A DNA stretch of 64,000 nt from Bradyrhizobium sp. 141. Its GTDB lineage: Bacteria > Pseudomonadota > Alphaproteobacteria > Rhizobiales > Xanthobacteraceae. Where the stretch lies: the NCBI RefSeq assembly GCF_023074055.1, contig NZ_JADPKR010000112.1, positions 48,590-112,589 of the forward strand. The letters run 5' to 3'. A program made the translations under genes and the position numbers. The notes under the pieces were generated by a model that was given only the letters and a program-made list of their open reading frames with translations, was not told where the DNA came from and made no database searches. Below are positions 51,308-58,902 of the stretch, one piece after another; the first letter of the stretch is position 1, and each line of letters begins with the position of its first letter.

Positions 51308-52264
51308 ATGAAGCGGCGGGAGTTCATAGCGGGCACTGCGGCGCTGCTCGCTTCGCCAAGGCGTTTGCGGGCGCAAGGGCCGCCTCGGCGAATCGGTTTG
51401 TTCGGTTTCTTGGATCCGATAGCTCGCGAAGCGTGGCGCACCGGCTTGCGCGAAAGGGGTTGGATTGAGGGCAAGAACCTGCTCATCGAATATCGTCCTT
51501 ATGCCGAAACCCCGGATCGCACGCCAGCTTTAGCTGCGGAATTGGTGGCGCTAACTCCCGATCTGATAGTCGCCGCCGCGCCGCAAGGAGCCGTAGCCAT
51601 GAAATCGGCAACCACTACCATTCCGATCGTGTTCGTGGCTGTGGCCGATCCTGTGGGGCTTGGCCTCGTGCAAAGCCTGTCGCGGCCGGGCGGCAACATG
51701 ACCGGTTTTACGACGTGGGTGCCGGGAGATTTCATCGGAAAACAAATCGAAATCCTCCGGGAACTCGTACCGGGTGCTACGAAAATTGCGCTCTTAGTCA
51801 ATCGGGACAACCAAATGCACAGGCTGCTGTTAGCCGAGGAGGTACCCCGGAAGCGCACCGTGGCCCTGCCTATAGTCGAGGCGACCAAGGCCGAGGAACT
51901 CGACACCGCCTTTGCTTCGGCAGCCGCCCAGCGCGCCGACGCAATGATTGTTTTTGGCGACTATCTGACCATTCGCCAAGCCCCGCGAGTTGTCGCGCTC
52001 GCGGCGGAGTATCATTTGCCCGCGATTTATTTCTTCCGACAATTCGCCAATGGCGGATTGGTCGTCTACGGCCCCGATATAGCCGATCTGTTCCGCCGTG
52101 CAGGCGGCTACGTCGACAAGATCCTCAAGGGCACCAAGCCCTCCGATCTGCCAGTAGAGCAACCGACCAAGTTCGAGCTTGTGATCAACATGAAGACTGC
52201 CAAAGCTCTCGGCCTCACCGTGCCGCCCTCGTTACTCGTCCGTGCCGACGAGGTGATCGAATAG
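51308..52264 (+). CDS. Orphan ABC transporter substrate-binding protein (TrpX-like, ABC_sub_bind family)
   Basis: 318 residues from the ATG at 51308. The N-terminus MKRREFIAGTAALLASPRRLRAQ is a Tat-like export signal with RR followed by a hydrophobic stretch. The mature part has the family blocks PIVFVAVADPVGLGLVQSLSRPGGNMTG (about residues 98-125) and LAAEYHLPAIYFFRQF (about residues 235-250). No permease or ATPase gene lies next to it. Related orphan binding proteins are abundant in Bradyrhizobium, so it may use a transporter elsewhere or act in sensing. Frame open upstream to 51215 without support. Confidence 0.85.
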   Translation: MKRREFIAGTAALLASPRRLRAQGPPRRIGLFGFLDPIAREAWRTGLRERGWIEGKNLLIEYRPYAETPDRTPALAAELVALTPDLIVAAAPQGAVAMKSATTTIPIVFVAVADPVGLGLVQSLSRPGGNMTGFTTWVPGDFIGKQIEILRELVPGATKIALLVNRDNQMHRLLLAEEVPRKRTVALPIVEATKAEELDTAFASAAAQRADAMIVFGDYLTIRQAPRVVALAAEYHLPAIYFFRQFANGGLVVYGPDIADLFRRAGGYVDKILKGTKPSDLPVEQPTKFELVINMKTAKALGLTVPPSLLVRADEVIE

Positions 52265-52562
52265 GGACTAGTTGCTGTACTGCATGAGTCCGGTTGTGGC
52301 CCCGCCCTGACCTTAGCTCTGAGTGCAGCGAGGTCTGCTTCCTGAAGGTAACCCGAACAGGGCGATGCGAGCGGACCAAGGCAACCTTTGACCCGAAGCG
52401 GACATTAGGTGGGGAGGTCCTGGTCAGGGCATTGGGCCGCGGCCTGATACCTGGCGAAGGGGCGACGATTTCAGGTTCGGTCTTCGCCAGCTTCACTGGG
52501 CCACGCCGAAGTGGGTCGCATCGCCCGTTTCATTTAACGCGTCGGCAGAACCAAACGCGAGT
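52265..52562. other. Intergenic stretch with degenerate rhizobial repeat sequence
   Basis: No gene is supported here. On the minus strand the stretch near 52375-52410 reads NVRFGSKVAL in one frame, a phrase that recurs in spurious ORFs of rhizobial genomes and probably marks a decayed dispersed repeat. The related wording GACCCGAAGCGGACAT (52391-52406) has similar counterparts, GACCCAAAGCCG near 47427 and GACCCAAGGCGGACCAT near 60556. Confidence 0.4.
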
Positions 52563-53276
52563 TCAGGCTGGATCGATAGAAAAGATATCGTCGACTTCGA
52601 GGCGCATGGTGTCGCGGCATTCGCACGCCACCGCTGCGAGCCGCGATGGGTCGATCTCGATTTCCCCTCGCCGTTCAGATCTGATCGCTCCGGAAGCGCG
52701 CAGATTGCGCATCAGGAGCGTCACCGTCGTCCGTCGCACACCCAGTATTTGCGAAAGCGTCTCCTGGGTGAGCGGGAGGACGTCGTGGTCGACGCGGTCG
52801 CGAAGCTGGAGCAGCCAGCGTGCCATGCGGGCTTGGACCGGATGCAGCGCATTGCAGGCTCCGCCGATTTGTAGCTGTATCAGCATCGCCTTGAAGTGAA
52901 GCTGGACAGCGTGGCGGATCGCGGGGCTCCGGCTAAAAGCCGCGTGGAATCGCGATGCGGGGATCCGCGAGGCGGTGCCGGCGGCACGAACGATGGCGGT
53001 AACGGCCGCAGGGGACGGCCCCAGCACGGAAAGAGTGCCGACTGCTCCCTCGCGCCCTATCGCAGCGCTGGCGACCGTCTGCCCGTTCGCCATGTCGATC
53101 ATCACCGAAATGGCGCCACTATGAGGGAAGAGGACGTGCTCGGTCTGGTCACCCGCCCGCGAGATGACCGCGTCCCGATCGAGCGCGACCATCTCCAGCT
53201 CGGATACTAGCAGACCGAGATCTGCCACCGGTAGTGCTGCGAGAAGTCGGTTCCCAATTCCGCTGTGATGCGTCAC
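52563..53276 (-). CDS. Crp/Fnr-family transcriptional regulator
   Basis: 237 residues. An N-terminal cyclic-nucleotide-binding-like beta barrel (about residues 20-125) is followed by a C-terminal winged helix with LPLTQETLSQILGVRRTTVTLLMRNLRASGAI (about residues 170-201). The N-terminal cysteines of FNR are absent, so this is not an oxygen-sensing iron-sulfur FNR. It belongs to a large group in Bradyrhizobium whose signals are unknown. A broken paralogue lies just beyond its start, in the opposite direction. No operon partner. Confidence 0.88.
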   Translation of the reverse strand: MTHHSGIGNRLLAALPVADLGLLVSELEMVALDRDAVISRAGDQTEHVLFPHSGAISVMIDMANGQTVASAAIGREGAVGTLSVLGPSPAAVTAIVRAAGTASRIPASRFHAAFSRSPAIRHAVQLHFKAMLIQLQIGGACNALHPVQARMARWLLQLRDRVDHDVLPLTQETLSQILGVRRTTVTLLMRNLRASGAIRSERRGEIEIDPSRLAAVACECRDTMRLEVDDIFSIDPA

Positions 53277-53521
53277 CCTAGCCTACCGCGAACCGCATTT
53301 CGAGCGGCATAGGACGAACTCGAACTTTGTTTGAAACCGCGTACGCTTCGCGCTGCGAAATCCAATTCGGCTGCGGAAGCTCTCAATCTCAAAAATAAAA
53401 CTCCAAACACACGCGACCGTAAGGCGACGTTTTGTCTTGCGCCATCATTGAGGACTTAGATTCAAGCGCTACGCGACACAATTGCAAAATGCGTATGGGT
53501 AACACCATAGGGGGTTCCAAT

Positions 53522-53930
53522 TTCCGGAGCGCGGCAAACGCGGTGGTGAGAGAGTTGCCCTCCTCAAAATTGAAGTATGCTTTTGAGCAAAGCGCCGCGG
53601 TTAAACACGTCCTGCGACTTCACCTCGGCACAGAGCTCTTGCAGCTCCAGAACGTGGCGGCCTGCAACGCAGTGCATCCGGTCGAATGCCCGGATGGCTC
53701 GGTGGTTGCTCGAACTGCACGATCGGGTTGCAGGCGACGTAACTCAGCTGACGCAGGAGACGCTTGCACAGCTGTTGGGGTGCGACGAACCACGGTGACA
53801 CTAACAATGACCAAGCTTCGCTTAGCTGGCTGCATCAAACCCGATCGTCGCGGCCTGCTGAACATCGAGCGAACTCAACCGGAGGATATTGCCTGCGAGT
53901 GCTATGGTGTCATGCGAGGCCGAATTGATC
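53522..53930 (+). pseudogene. Crp/Fnr-family regulator gene broken by two frameshifts
   Basis: Three frames together give the C-terminal two thirds of a Crp/Fnr regulator. Frame 1 reads KLKYAFEQSAAVKHVLRLH and NVAACNAVHPVE. The next frame reads ARMARWLLELHDRVAGDVTQ and LTQETLAQLLG. Frame 1 then resumes with VRRTTVTLTMTKLRLAG and DIACECYGVMRGRID. These parts align in order with the intact gene at 52563-53276. The N-terminal barrel is missing or unrecognisable. It looks like a decaying, inverted relative of its neighbour. Confidence 0.75.
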
Positions 53931-54061
53931 GCAGAGCTATCATGCGAAGCGGGTGGAAAACGGGAAAGTTTCAATTAGGCAGAGTGAAGGGCAGGCGGCT
54001 TGAGGCATGCAAGCTAGCGTTGCCGGCACGTCGCGTGATGTCCGTTCCTGTGCAAACGTAG

Positions 54062-54372
54062 CGCATCCCAACGCAGCTAGCGCCGGGCTCCTTTGCAATG
54101 CTTACGCTAAGGAAGGAACTTCCCACCCCTTGCGATATCCCTGTTATTCACCGTCACTCCCCGACATACCTTCGTCTGTGTTGACAATCTCAAAAAAAAT
54201 TTGAGCGAGAGTCACAAACCGAACCGACATTCCGGCTTCTCGCAGCACAAAGTCGTATGGGGTCGGGGCTAGATCAAGGCTCATCCAAAATCTGATCGAA
54301 CACAGAGCGTGAGCTCTCGTGACGCAAGCGAGCGTTGCGAGGAATGCTTTCGCTTGAGAAAGGATATGTTGC
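54062..54372. other. A+T-rich intergenic region before the second phasin gene
   Basis: No convincing gene. It contains TTGACA at 54181-54186, followed by CTCAAA-AAAAA-TTTGAG, a short hairpin around an A-run (54189-54205). A matching -10 was not found. The base composition is clearly different from the transporter clusters to the left. Confidence 0.35.
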
Positions 54373-54840
54373 GTGACTGAAAGCCAAATGAAATTGCCGC
54401 CGAATGGAACGAACGTTTTCGCGATGCCATGGTTGGATTTCTCGAAGGTCATGTTTCCTGGCGTGGGGCGCGAGCTTGCCGAGCAAGGCCTCGCCCGCGC
54501 ACGGGAAGGCTGCGAGAAGATCAAGGCCGCATCGGAAGAGATGACGCAGGCGCTGCGTGAGACCTATTCGAGCAATGCGAGATGCACGACCGACTATGGG
54601 CTCAAGGTGTTCGAAATCTCAAACGCCAATGCCGCTTCTGCGCTCGATTTCTTCGTCCATCTGTTCGGCAGCAAGTCCGCGACCGACGCCTATACATTGT
54701 CGGCGGCGCAAGCGCGCAAGGCGTTCGACACCGCCTCTGACCAGAACAGGGAATTGTGGGCGCTTGCCCAGAAGCTCGCGACGGAAACGGGTGAGCCGAT
54801 CAGGAAGCACTTCACCAGGGTCCTCCACCCAGGTGGCTAA
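54373..54840 (+). CDS. Phasin-family protein
   Basis: 155 residues from the GTG at 54373 (AAGGA nine bases upstream). Almost entirely helical and amphipathic. The stretch LAEQGLARAREGCEKIKAASEEMTQALRETYS (about residues 35-66) and the block TDYGLKVFEISNANAASALDFFVHLFGSKSATDAYTLSAAQARKAFD are typical of phasin_2 proteins that coat polyhydroxybutyrate granules. A single gene, separate from the other phasin at 49417, from which it differs in sequence and lacks the basic head. Confidence 0.88.
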   Translation: MTESQMKLPPNGTNVFAMPWLDFSKVMFPGVGRELAEQGLARAREGCEKIKAASEEMTQALRETYSSNARCTTDYGLKVFEISNANAASALDFFVHLFGSKSATDAYTLSAAQARKAFDTASDQNRELWALAQKLATETGEPIRKHFTRVLHPGG

Positions 54841-54883
54841 AAGAGCGTTCAATCTCACATTCGGATTCGTTTGAAGAGGACAT

Positions 54884-55001
54884 CCGGCCGGTTGGAACAC
54901 GCCCAACTGAGCGAGCACGCCCCATTGCCCATGCTCGACCAACAAGGTGCGCGATGCCTCTCAGGCCTCGCACCGACGAGAGGCGCATTCCAACCGGCCG
55001 G
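54884..55001. repeat. 14-bp inverted repeat with a 90-base interior
   Basis: CCGGCCGGTTGGAA (54884-54897) and TTCCAACCGGCCGG (54988-55001) are exact reverse complements. They lie between the phasin gene and the next small gene. This may be a terminator-like structure, a small structured RNA or a MITE-type relic; the interior has no ORF. Confidence 0.5.
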
Positions 55002-55048
55002 TGCTTTTCTGCAAACTACAACAAAGACAAATCGCAAGGGAGGGCAAT

Positions 55049-55375
55049 ATGGGAATGGTCATGGTCAAATGTCCACAAACCGGACACGCGATTCCCACCG
55101 GCATCAAGACTGATAGCGAGAGCTTTGGACGCCGCGCGGTGTTTTTCTCGCGCACCCGTTGTCCGATCTGCCGCACCGATCACGCATGGTTCGCGCGGGA
55201 AGCCTGGGTCGACGAGCCGGGCATCCGCGCCGCGAGCTGGCGTGTGGCACCGGATATGGATGCAATGGCGGCCGGTCATGACGCGGCGGTACAGATAATC
55301 GACACCTGCGCGCAACCTGATCGAACGGTTCTTCAACAAGATCACGCAATGTCGTCGTGTCGCGACCCGATATGA
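55049..55375 (+). CDS. Small zinc-ribbon-like protein of unknown function, 3' end altered by transposase sequence
   Basis: 108 residues from the ATG at 55049, with a strong AAGGGAGG before it. The first 60 residues (VKCPQTGHAIPTGI, then RTRCPICRTDHAWFAREAW) contain Cys8, Cys38, Cys41 and His45, a likely metal site, and resemble a family of short rhizobial proteins. The family normally ends soon after the AWL/AWV motif. Here the frame continues about 45 more residues and its end overlaps an IS5-type transposase remnant in another frame, so the tail is probably acquired. Function unknown. Confidence 0.65.
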   Translation: MGMVMVKCPQTGHAIPTGIKTDSESFGRRAVFFSRTRCPICRTDHAWFAREAWVDEPGIRAASWRVAPDMDAMAAGHDAAVQIIDTCAQPDRTVLQQDHAMSSCRDPI

Positions 55376-55440
55376 CAAGCTTGCAGCCAACTATGTGGGC
55401 GTTCGTCAAACTTGCATCAATGCGAATTTGGCTGCGGCAG
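55311..55440 (+). mobile_element. C-terminal remnant of an IS5-family transposase
   Basis: One frame reads RNLIERFFNKITQCRRVATR followed by YDKLAAN, then after a frameshift AFVKLASMRIWLR. This is the conserved end of IS5/IS427-group transposases, including the DDE glutamate in NLIERFF. The rest of the transposase and recognisable terminal repeats are absent. It overlaps the end of the preceding small gene. Confidence 0.75.
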
Positions 55441-55633
55441 TCGGCCCAACGTTCCAACGCGAACGGTCCCGGGCATCCCCGGGGCTGGACCGAGACGCAC
55501 CGAGACCGCCCGACGCGCCGACTCAACGCCGGACGCCAGTCGATATCGTGGGCCCGGGATTCAAGCGCGGGATCTCAAATGATACAGTGTCTTGGATTGT
55601 AGTTCGCAGGCGACCTTCATGAAAGGCACCGCG

Positions 55634-55981
55634 TCAAAGACGACATGACGCATGAGTTGGTGCTGGCGGACCACAGCTCAGGGTCTTGATCTTTCCAGCA
55701 GCGTTAAAAGCCAAGACCGCGTTCACTACATTTTGCCCGCTGATGTACGAGATCACTGTCCCACCGTGCGAAGGCTGAAGATCGTCCAACTCGGCAGCGG
55801 GGTGTTTCCGCATACGAGCAGCCCAGTATGCTCGGAGGCCTTCTCTGCCGGTGATAGTCAGTTCGTCACAACCGCAGTAGACCACCGCATCTTCGGCGTA
55901 CATTTCGAGTATCGCTTCGATATCGCCGGCACGGTAGGCATCGAGCCAGTCGACGGCAGTGGCCATCGGGTCAAAGGACAT
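55634..55981 (-). CDS. NTF2-like (SnoaL/DUF4440-type) small protein
   Basis: 115 residues from the ATG at 55981, chosen because GGGAGG lies just upstream. The opening ATAVDWLDAYRAGDIEAILEMYAEDAVVYCGC is the NTF2-like helix and first strands, followed by GREGLRAYWAARM. These cone-shaped folds serve as isomerases, cyclases or ligand-binding proteins; the catalytic role cannot be assigned. Isolated on the minus strand. The final residues (PPAPTHASCRL) look unlike the family and may reflect a changed 3' end. Confidence 0.75.
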   Translation of the reverse strand: MSFDPMATAVDWLDAYRAGDIEAILEMYAEDAVVYCGCDELTITGREGLRAYWAARMRKHPAAELDDLQPSHGGTVISYISGQNVVNAVLAFNAAGKIKTLSCGPPAPTHASCRL

Positions 55982-56382
55982 ACAAGCACCTCCCACCGCC
56001 CAAGAATCCGAGATTGGCCGGGGTAACCAGCTAAGTCTCTTCCAATCGATTCTTGAATTTTGATGCTCTCGCTCGGCTAGGGCTATATGCCGAAGGTCAT
56101 AAGGCGGTTACTTGCCCGCCTGCCGCTGATGCCAGCATGTGCCGGCCTCATTTCAGCTCGTGGCCAGCGGGAGGTGAGCCGAGCAGGCCATCTAGCGCGC
56201 GCGGGCTTGTTCTCTTTCTTGTATTGTAGGTTGGCGATCTCGAATGCAGAGTTTGCCGCCGCCGTGCATGCCCCTAAGGGCGGACACATGCCAGCCGGGC
56301 CTCGTGTAGTGTCGTTGTGCCATCGGATCGGAAAATATGACCCACGGTACACGGGGGTTGCCGCCAACAAAGCCTGTCAGGC
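55982..56382. other. About 400 bases without a supported gene
   Basis: Open frames occur on both strands (for example 56083-56370 minus and 56087-56386 plus), but none has a ribosome-binding site with recognisable protein character. No repeat or RNA gene was recognised. Confidence 0.3.
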
Positions 56383-56553
56383 CTAGGTAGGGCGCTGATC
56401 AACTACGCCTTCGGTCGGCTGTTGGAGTTGCGCAAGGCGCTTTTCGAGCTCTGCCTTTTTAGCGACTATTCTTGCGGCGAGGATCTCATCGACGTCTGTG
56501 TGGAGGGCCCACAATTCATCGATGGACATGCTGGTGAGCTGCTCTTTGTCCAT
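56383..56553 (-). pseudogene. Truncated H-NS-like nucleoid protein gene (N-terminal domain only)
   Basis: 56 residues from the ATG at 56553. The sequence MDKEQLTSMSIDELWALHTD then VDEILAARIVAKKAELEKRLAQL matches the N-terminal coiled-coil oligomerisation part of rhizobial H-NS-family proteins (SIDELWxLHE... AEKxELExRL). Members normally run to 100-110 residues with a C-terminal DNA-binding segment. Here the frame stops soon after QQPTEGVVDQRPT, and no DNA-binding motif follows in other frames. It could be a pseudogene or a functional truncated form that poisons full-length H-NS oligomers. Confidence 0.6.
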
Positions 56554-56628
56554 GATCGCACCCGAACCAGCGCCCCGTTGGTCCGTTGACGCGAGGTCGG
56601 CAAGCAATTGCCGGTCCTCAAATACCCC

Positions 56629-56802
56629 CTATGCCTGTTTTCGTGCCGCCAGATTCAGCCGATCTCTCGTCAAGCTGGCTCCCTGCTTCGTGCGAGCCTC
56701 ATCTTCGGCTTGGGCTACTTTCTGTCGAATCTCTTCCAATTCGGAGAGCTTGGAAGCAAGCGCTTCGAGACGTTGGCGCAAGTCAGCAACGCGACTATAC
56801 AT
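56629..56802 (-). CDS. Short coiled-coil protein (57 residues), function unknown
   Basis: The ORF opens MYSRVADLRQRLEALASKLS and ends LNLAARKQA. It is highly charged with heptad-like spacing of leucine and alanine, so a single coiled coil is likely over residues 5-40. GGGAGG sits four bases before the ATG, which supports translation. It is upstream of and co-directional with the truncated H-NS-like gene, 75 bases apart. I know no family for it. A partner in nucleoid-protein oligomerisation is conceivable but is inference only. Confidence 0.5.
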   Translation of the reverse strand: MYSRVADLRQRLEALASKLSELEEIRQKVAQAEDEARTKQGASLTRDRLNLAARKQA

Positions 56803-56843
56803 CCGGCCTCCCGGCAGTACGGTATAATTGTGAACACTACGAC

Positions 56844-56882
56844 GGCCTCGGCATCTGGAGGTTCTGGGTCGATGCCGAGGCC
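56844..56882. terminator. 12-bp stem hairpin followed by TTTT on the plus strand
   Basis: GGCCTCGGCATC (56844-56855) and GATGCCGAGGCC (56871-56882) pair perfectly around a 15-base loop, with TTTT three bases after it on the plus strand. It may be a terminator for plus-strand transcription, or a leader hairpin 40 bases before the minus-strand coiled-coil ORF. Confidence 0.4.
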
Positions 56883-57422
56883 GCTTTTCCGCACCGGATC
56901 GAAACCAGAGCGGCCGATCAGAATTACGTTCATCTTCAGTTCCCGCGATTGCAAATGTGAATCGCGGAAACGGCGATCAATCTTTTAGCCGATGCGTTAC
57001 CGCATGAATCGCGGCTCGGCGACACGGCAAGCAGGTCGCCGGAGCGCCCTCGCGAGCCTTCGCAGTAGCTTGGGCTTTCTTGACCGGTCAGCACCAGGAG
57101 GGATTGTTCCCCGTTCCACTTTCCAATGGCCGGCCGGCGAGATTACTGGCTACAGGGAATCGAGGTATTTGCGGCATCTCAAGGTGTTTTCATCGCGCCG
57201 ACCGCCAGCGGTTTATCGGGAAAGTCGCTCGGGCGGACCAGCTAACCAAATCGATCTTGATCACTGCGGCGTGGAAGGTGGGGGGCTGCGTAGCTGTGCC
57301 GCATAAGTCATGTTGACGCGCGGTGAAAACGCGCGCGGCGATGGGTAGCATTGTTTTTCTAACTGAAAGGGTTTCGACGTTTTGAGTGTCGATCATGGGT
57401 GCGCTCTCGAGGAGATCAGCAC
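56883..57422. other. About 540 bases without a supported gene
   Basis: Short frames on both strands have no recognisable protein features. The sequence is mixed in composition and may contain decayed coding DNA. No repeat longer than the hairpin to its left was recognised. Confidence 0.3.
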
Positions 57423-57548
57423 ATGATTGAGCTTTGGAATAGTTGGTGCGAGAGCTTGGCCTCGGTCGAGGCGCTCGCAGCCGTCGTCGTTGTTGCCGTG
57501 GTGTCGTCCGGCGTTATTACGCTAATTGAGAGTCGACGGCACAGGTGA
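57423..57548 (+). CDS. 41-residue single-span membrane protein, function unknown
   Basis: The ORF starts MIELWNSWCESLASVEALAA and ends LIESRRHR. A hydrophobic helix of about 20 residues (VVVVAVVSSGVITL) is followed by a basic tail, a typical orientation signal for an inner-membrane microprotein with the C-terminus in the cytoplasm. GAGGAG lies eight bases before the ATG, a good ribosome-binding site. No family is recognised. It is followed by a co-directional membrane-protein gene. Confidence 0.5.
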   Translation: MIELWNSWCESLASVEALAAVVVVAVVSSGVITLIESRRHR

Positions 57549-57635
57549 TTAGGCAGACATCAGAAGGCGGCAGGCGGACTAGCGCTAGTTCAGCAAGTGA
57601 GGGGGCGCTTGAATGCTCCTATGAAGGAGGATCAG

Positions 57636-58010
57636 ATGATCACTTCTCATGCAAGTTGGACAAAATGGAATGCTTATTGGCGGGACACGTTCTGCATATT
57701 CGCTCTCTTGAGCATCTTGGTCGCAGCGCCCGCCCTCTTGATGATGCTCCTGCTGGATTCCGCACTCGTCTTACCAGCGCTCAGTATTCTGTTTTTCTCA
57801 GACGCGATGATCACCGCGTTCCTGGCCTGGGCAAAATCAGGAAACGCAACTTGGGAAAATGTTACGCTGTGGGATATTGCAGGTGCCTTGACAATGATGG
57901 GTTGCGCCGCAGCGATTTTTGGTGAACCAGATCAAGTCGCACTGCTCCTCGGGCAGCCGGTCGGACAGCATTCGGACGCAGCTTTAGGAGATAGTCACCC
58001 AGCGCCCTGA
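57636..58010 (+). CDS. Small membrane protein with three hydrophobic segments, function unknown
   Basis: 124 residues from the ATG at 57636, supported by AAGGAGG five bases upstream; the frame extends upstream with weaker starts. Hydrophobic segments lie near residues 17-38, 40-58 and 70-90. The C-terminus (LLGQPVGQHSDAALGDSHPAP) is polar. I do not recognise the family. It precedes a TerC-like gene in the same direction with a 129-base gap, so co-regulation is possible but not shown. Confidence 0.65.
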   Translation: MITSHASWTKWNAYWRDTFCIFALLSILVAAPALLMMLLLDSALVLPALSILFFSDAMITAFLAWAKSGNATWENVTLWDIAGALTMMGCAAAIFGEPDQVALLLGQPVGQHSDAALGDSHPAP

Positions 58011-58139
58011 CAGCCGGCGACTTCGGACTAGAGTTGAATTGGCGGCTCTGTTTGGATGCGGCGCGTTTCGGTCAACCCATCAGACGTAAACGACCATCGC
58101 TCGGACTTGCCGTTTCCCTGGCATTGGGGACCACGATCC

Positions 58140-58769
58140 GTGTTAGATTTTTTCAATACGGATGTTCTTGGCGTACTCTTGCAGGTCGTTCTAATCGACC
58201 TTGTGCTCGCGGGCGATAATGCCATCGTCATCGGTCTTGCCGCAGCGGGACTTCCTCAGGCCCAACGAAGCAAGGCGATTTTGATCGGCATCTTCGCCGC
58301 GACGATACTGCGCCTTCTGTTGGCCGCGCTGGCAACGCAAATCCTGCAGATCGTCGGCCTCCTGCTTGCTGGCGGTATCCTGTTGTTGTGGGTATGCTGG
58401 AAAATGTGGCGAGAGCTGCGCGCGTCCTCCACGGACCCAAACGTCAGGAACGGGGCCATTGGACAAATCGCAGAACGCAAATCTCGCAAAACACTCATGC
58501 AAGCGAGTTGTCAGATTATCGTGGCCGACGCTTCCATGTCTCTCGATAATGTCCTGGCCGTCGCAGGGGCGGCGCGCGAGCACCCAATGGTCTTGATTTT
58601 CGGCTTGGGGCTTTCCATCGCGATGATGGGCATGGCCGCTTCTTTCATTGCCGGCCTTCTGCAAACGCATCGATGGATCGCTTATGTCGGCTTGGCCGTC
58701 ATTTTCTATGTGGCAGCTGAGATGATCTTTCGCGGAACGTTTGATATCATGAAGGTCGCATCGATATGA
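58140..58769 (+). CDS. TerC/YjbE-family integral membrane protein
   Basis: 209 residues from the GTG at 58140 (GGGGA nine bases upstream), with about six to seven helices. The paired family motifs are present: VLIDLVLAGDNAIVIGLAA near residues 15-33 and IIVADASMSLDNVLAVAGAA near residues 127-146, each with the acidic residues proposed to bind metal. Relatives are linked to manganese or other metal export and to tellurite resistance; the actual ion is not shown. A longer start at 58056 is open but has no family character. Confidence 0.85.
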   Translation: MLDFFNTDVLGVLLQVVLIDLVLAGDNAIVIGLAAAGLPQAQRSKAILIGIFAATILRLLLAALATQILQIVGLLLAGGILLLWVCWKMWRELRASSTDPNVRNGAIGQIAERKSRKTLMQASCQIIVADASMSLDNVLAVAGAAREHPMVLIFGLGLSIAMMGMAASFIAGLLQTHRWIAYVGLAVIFYVAAEMIFRGTFDIMKVASI

Positions 58770-58902
58770 CGGCCCTGCCGGTAGCAACGGCACGGCAAGG
58801 CCTATAATTTTCCGGTGTCCGACGAGACACTGACGGCGTTACTCCGAAGAAGGCGGCGCCGCTTTGCCCTATGACCATCCCCTGTCAAATTCTGAGGGTC
58901 AG

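Noticed and set aside
52215..52496. Minus-strand ORF with a VRFGSK phrase
   Set aside because: This phrase is a hallmark of spurious ORFs from decayed rhizobial repeats; the frame also runs into the adjacent binding-protein gene.
56087..56386. ORFs on both strands of similar length
   Set aside because: Neither has a good ribosome-binding site or any family similarity; reported as empty sequence.
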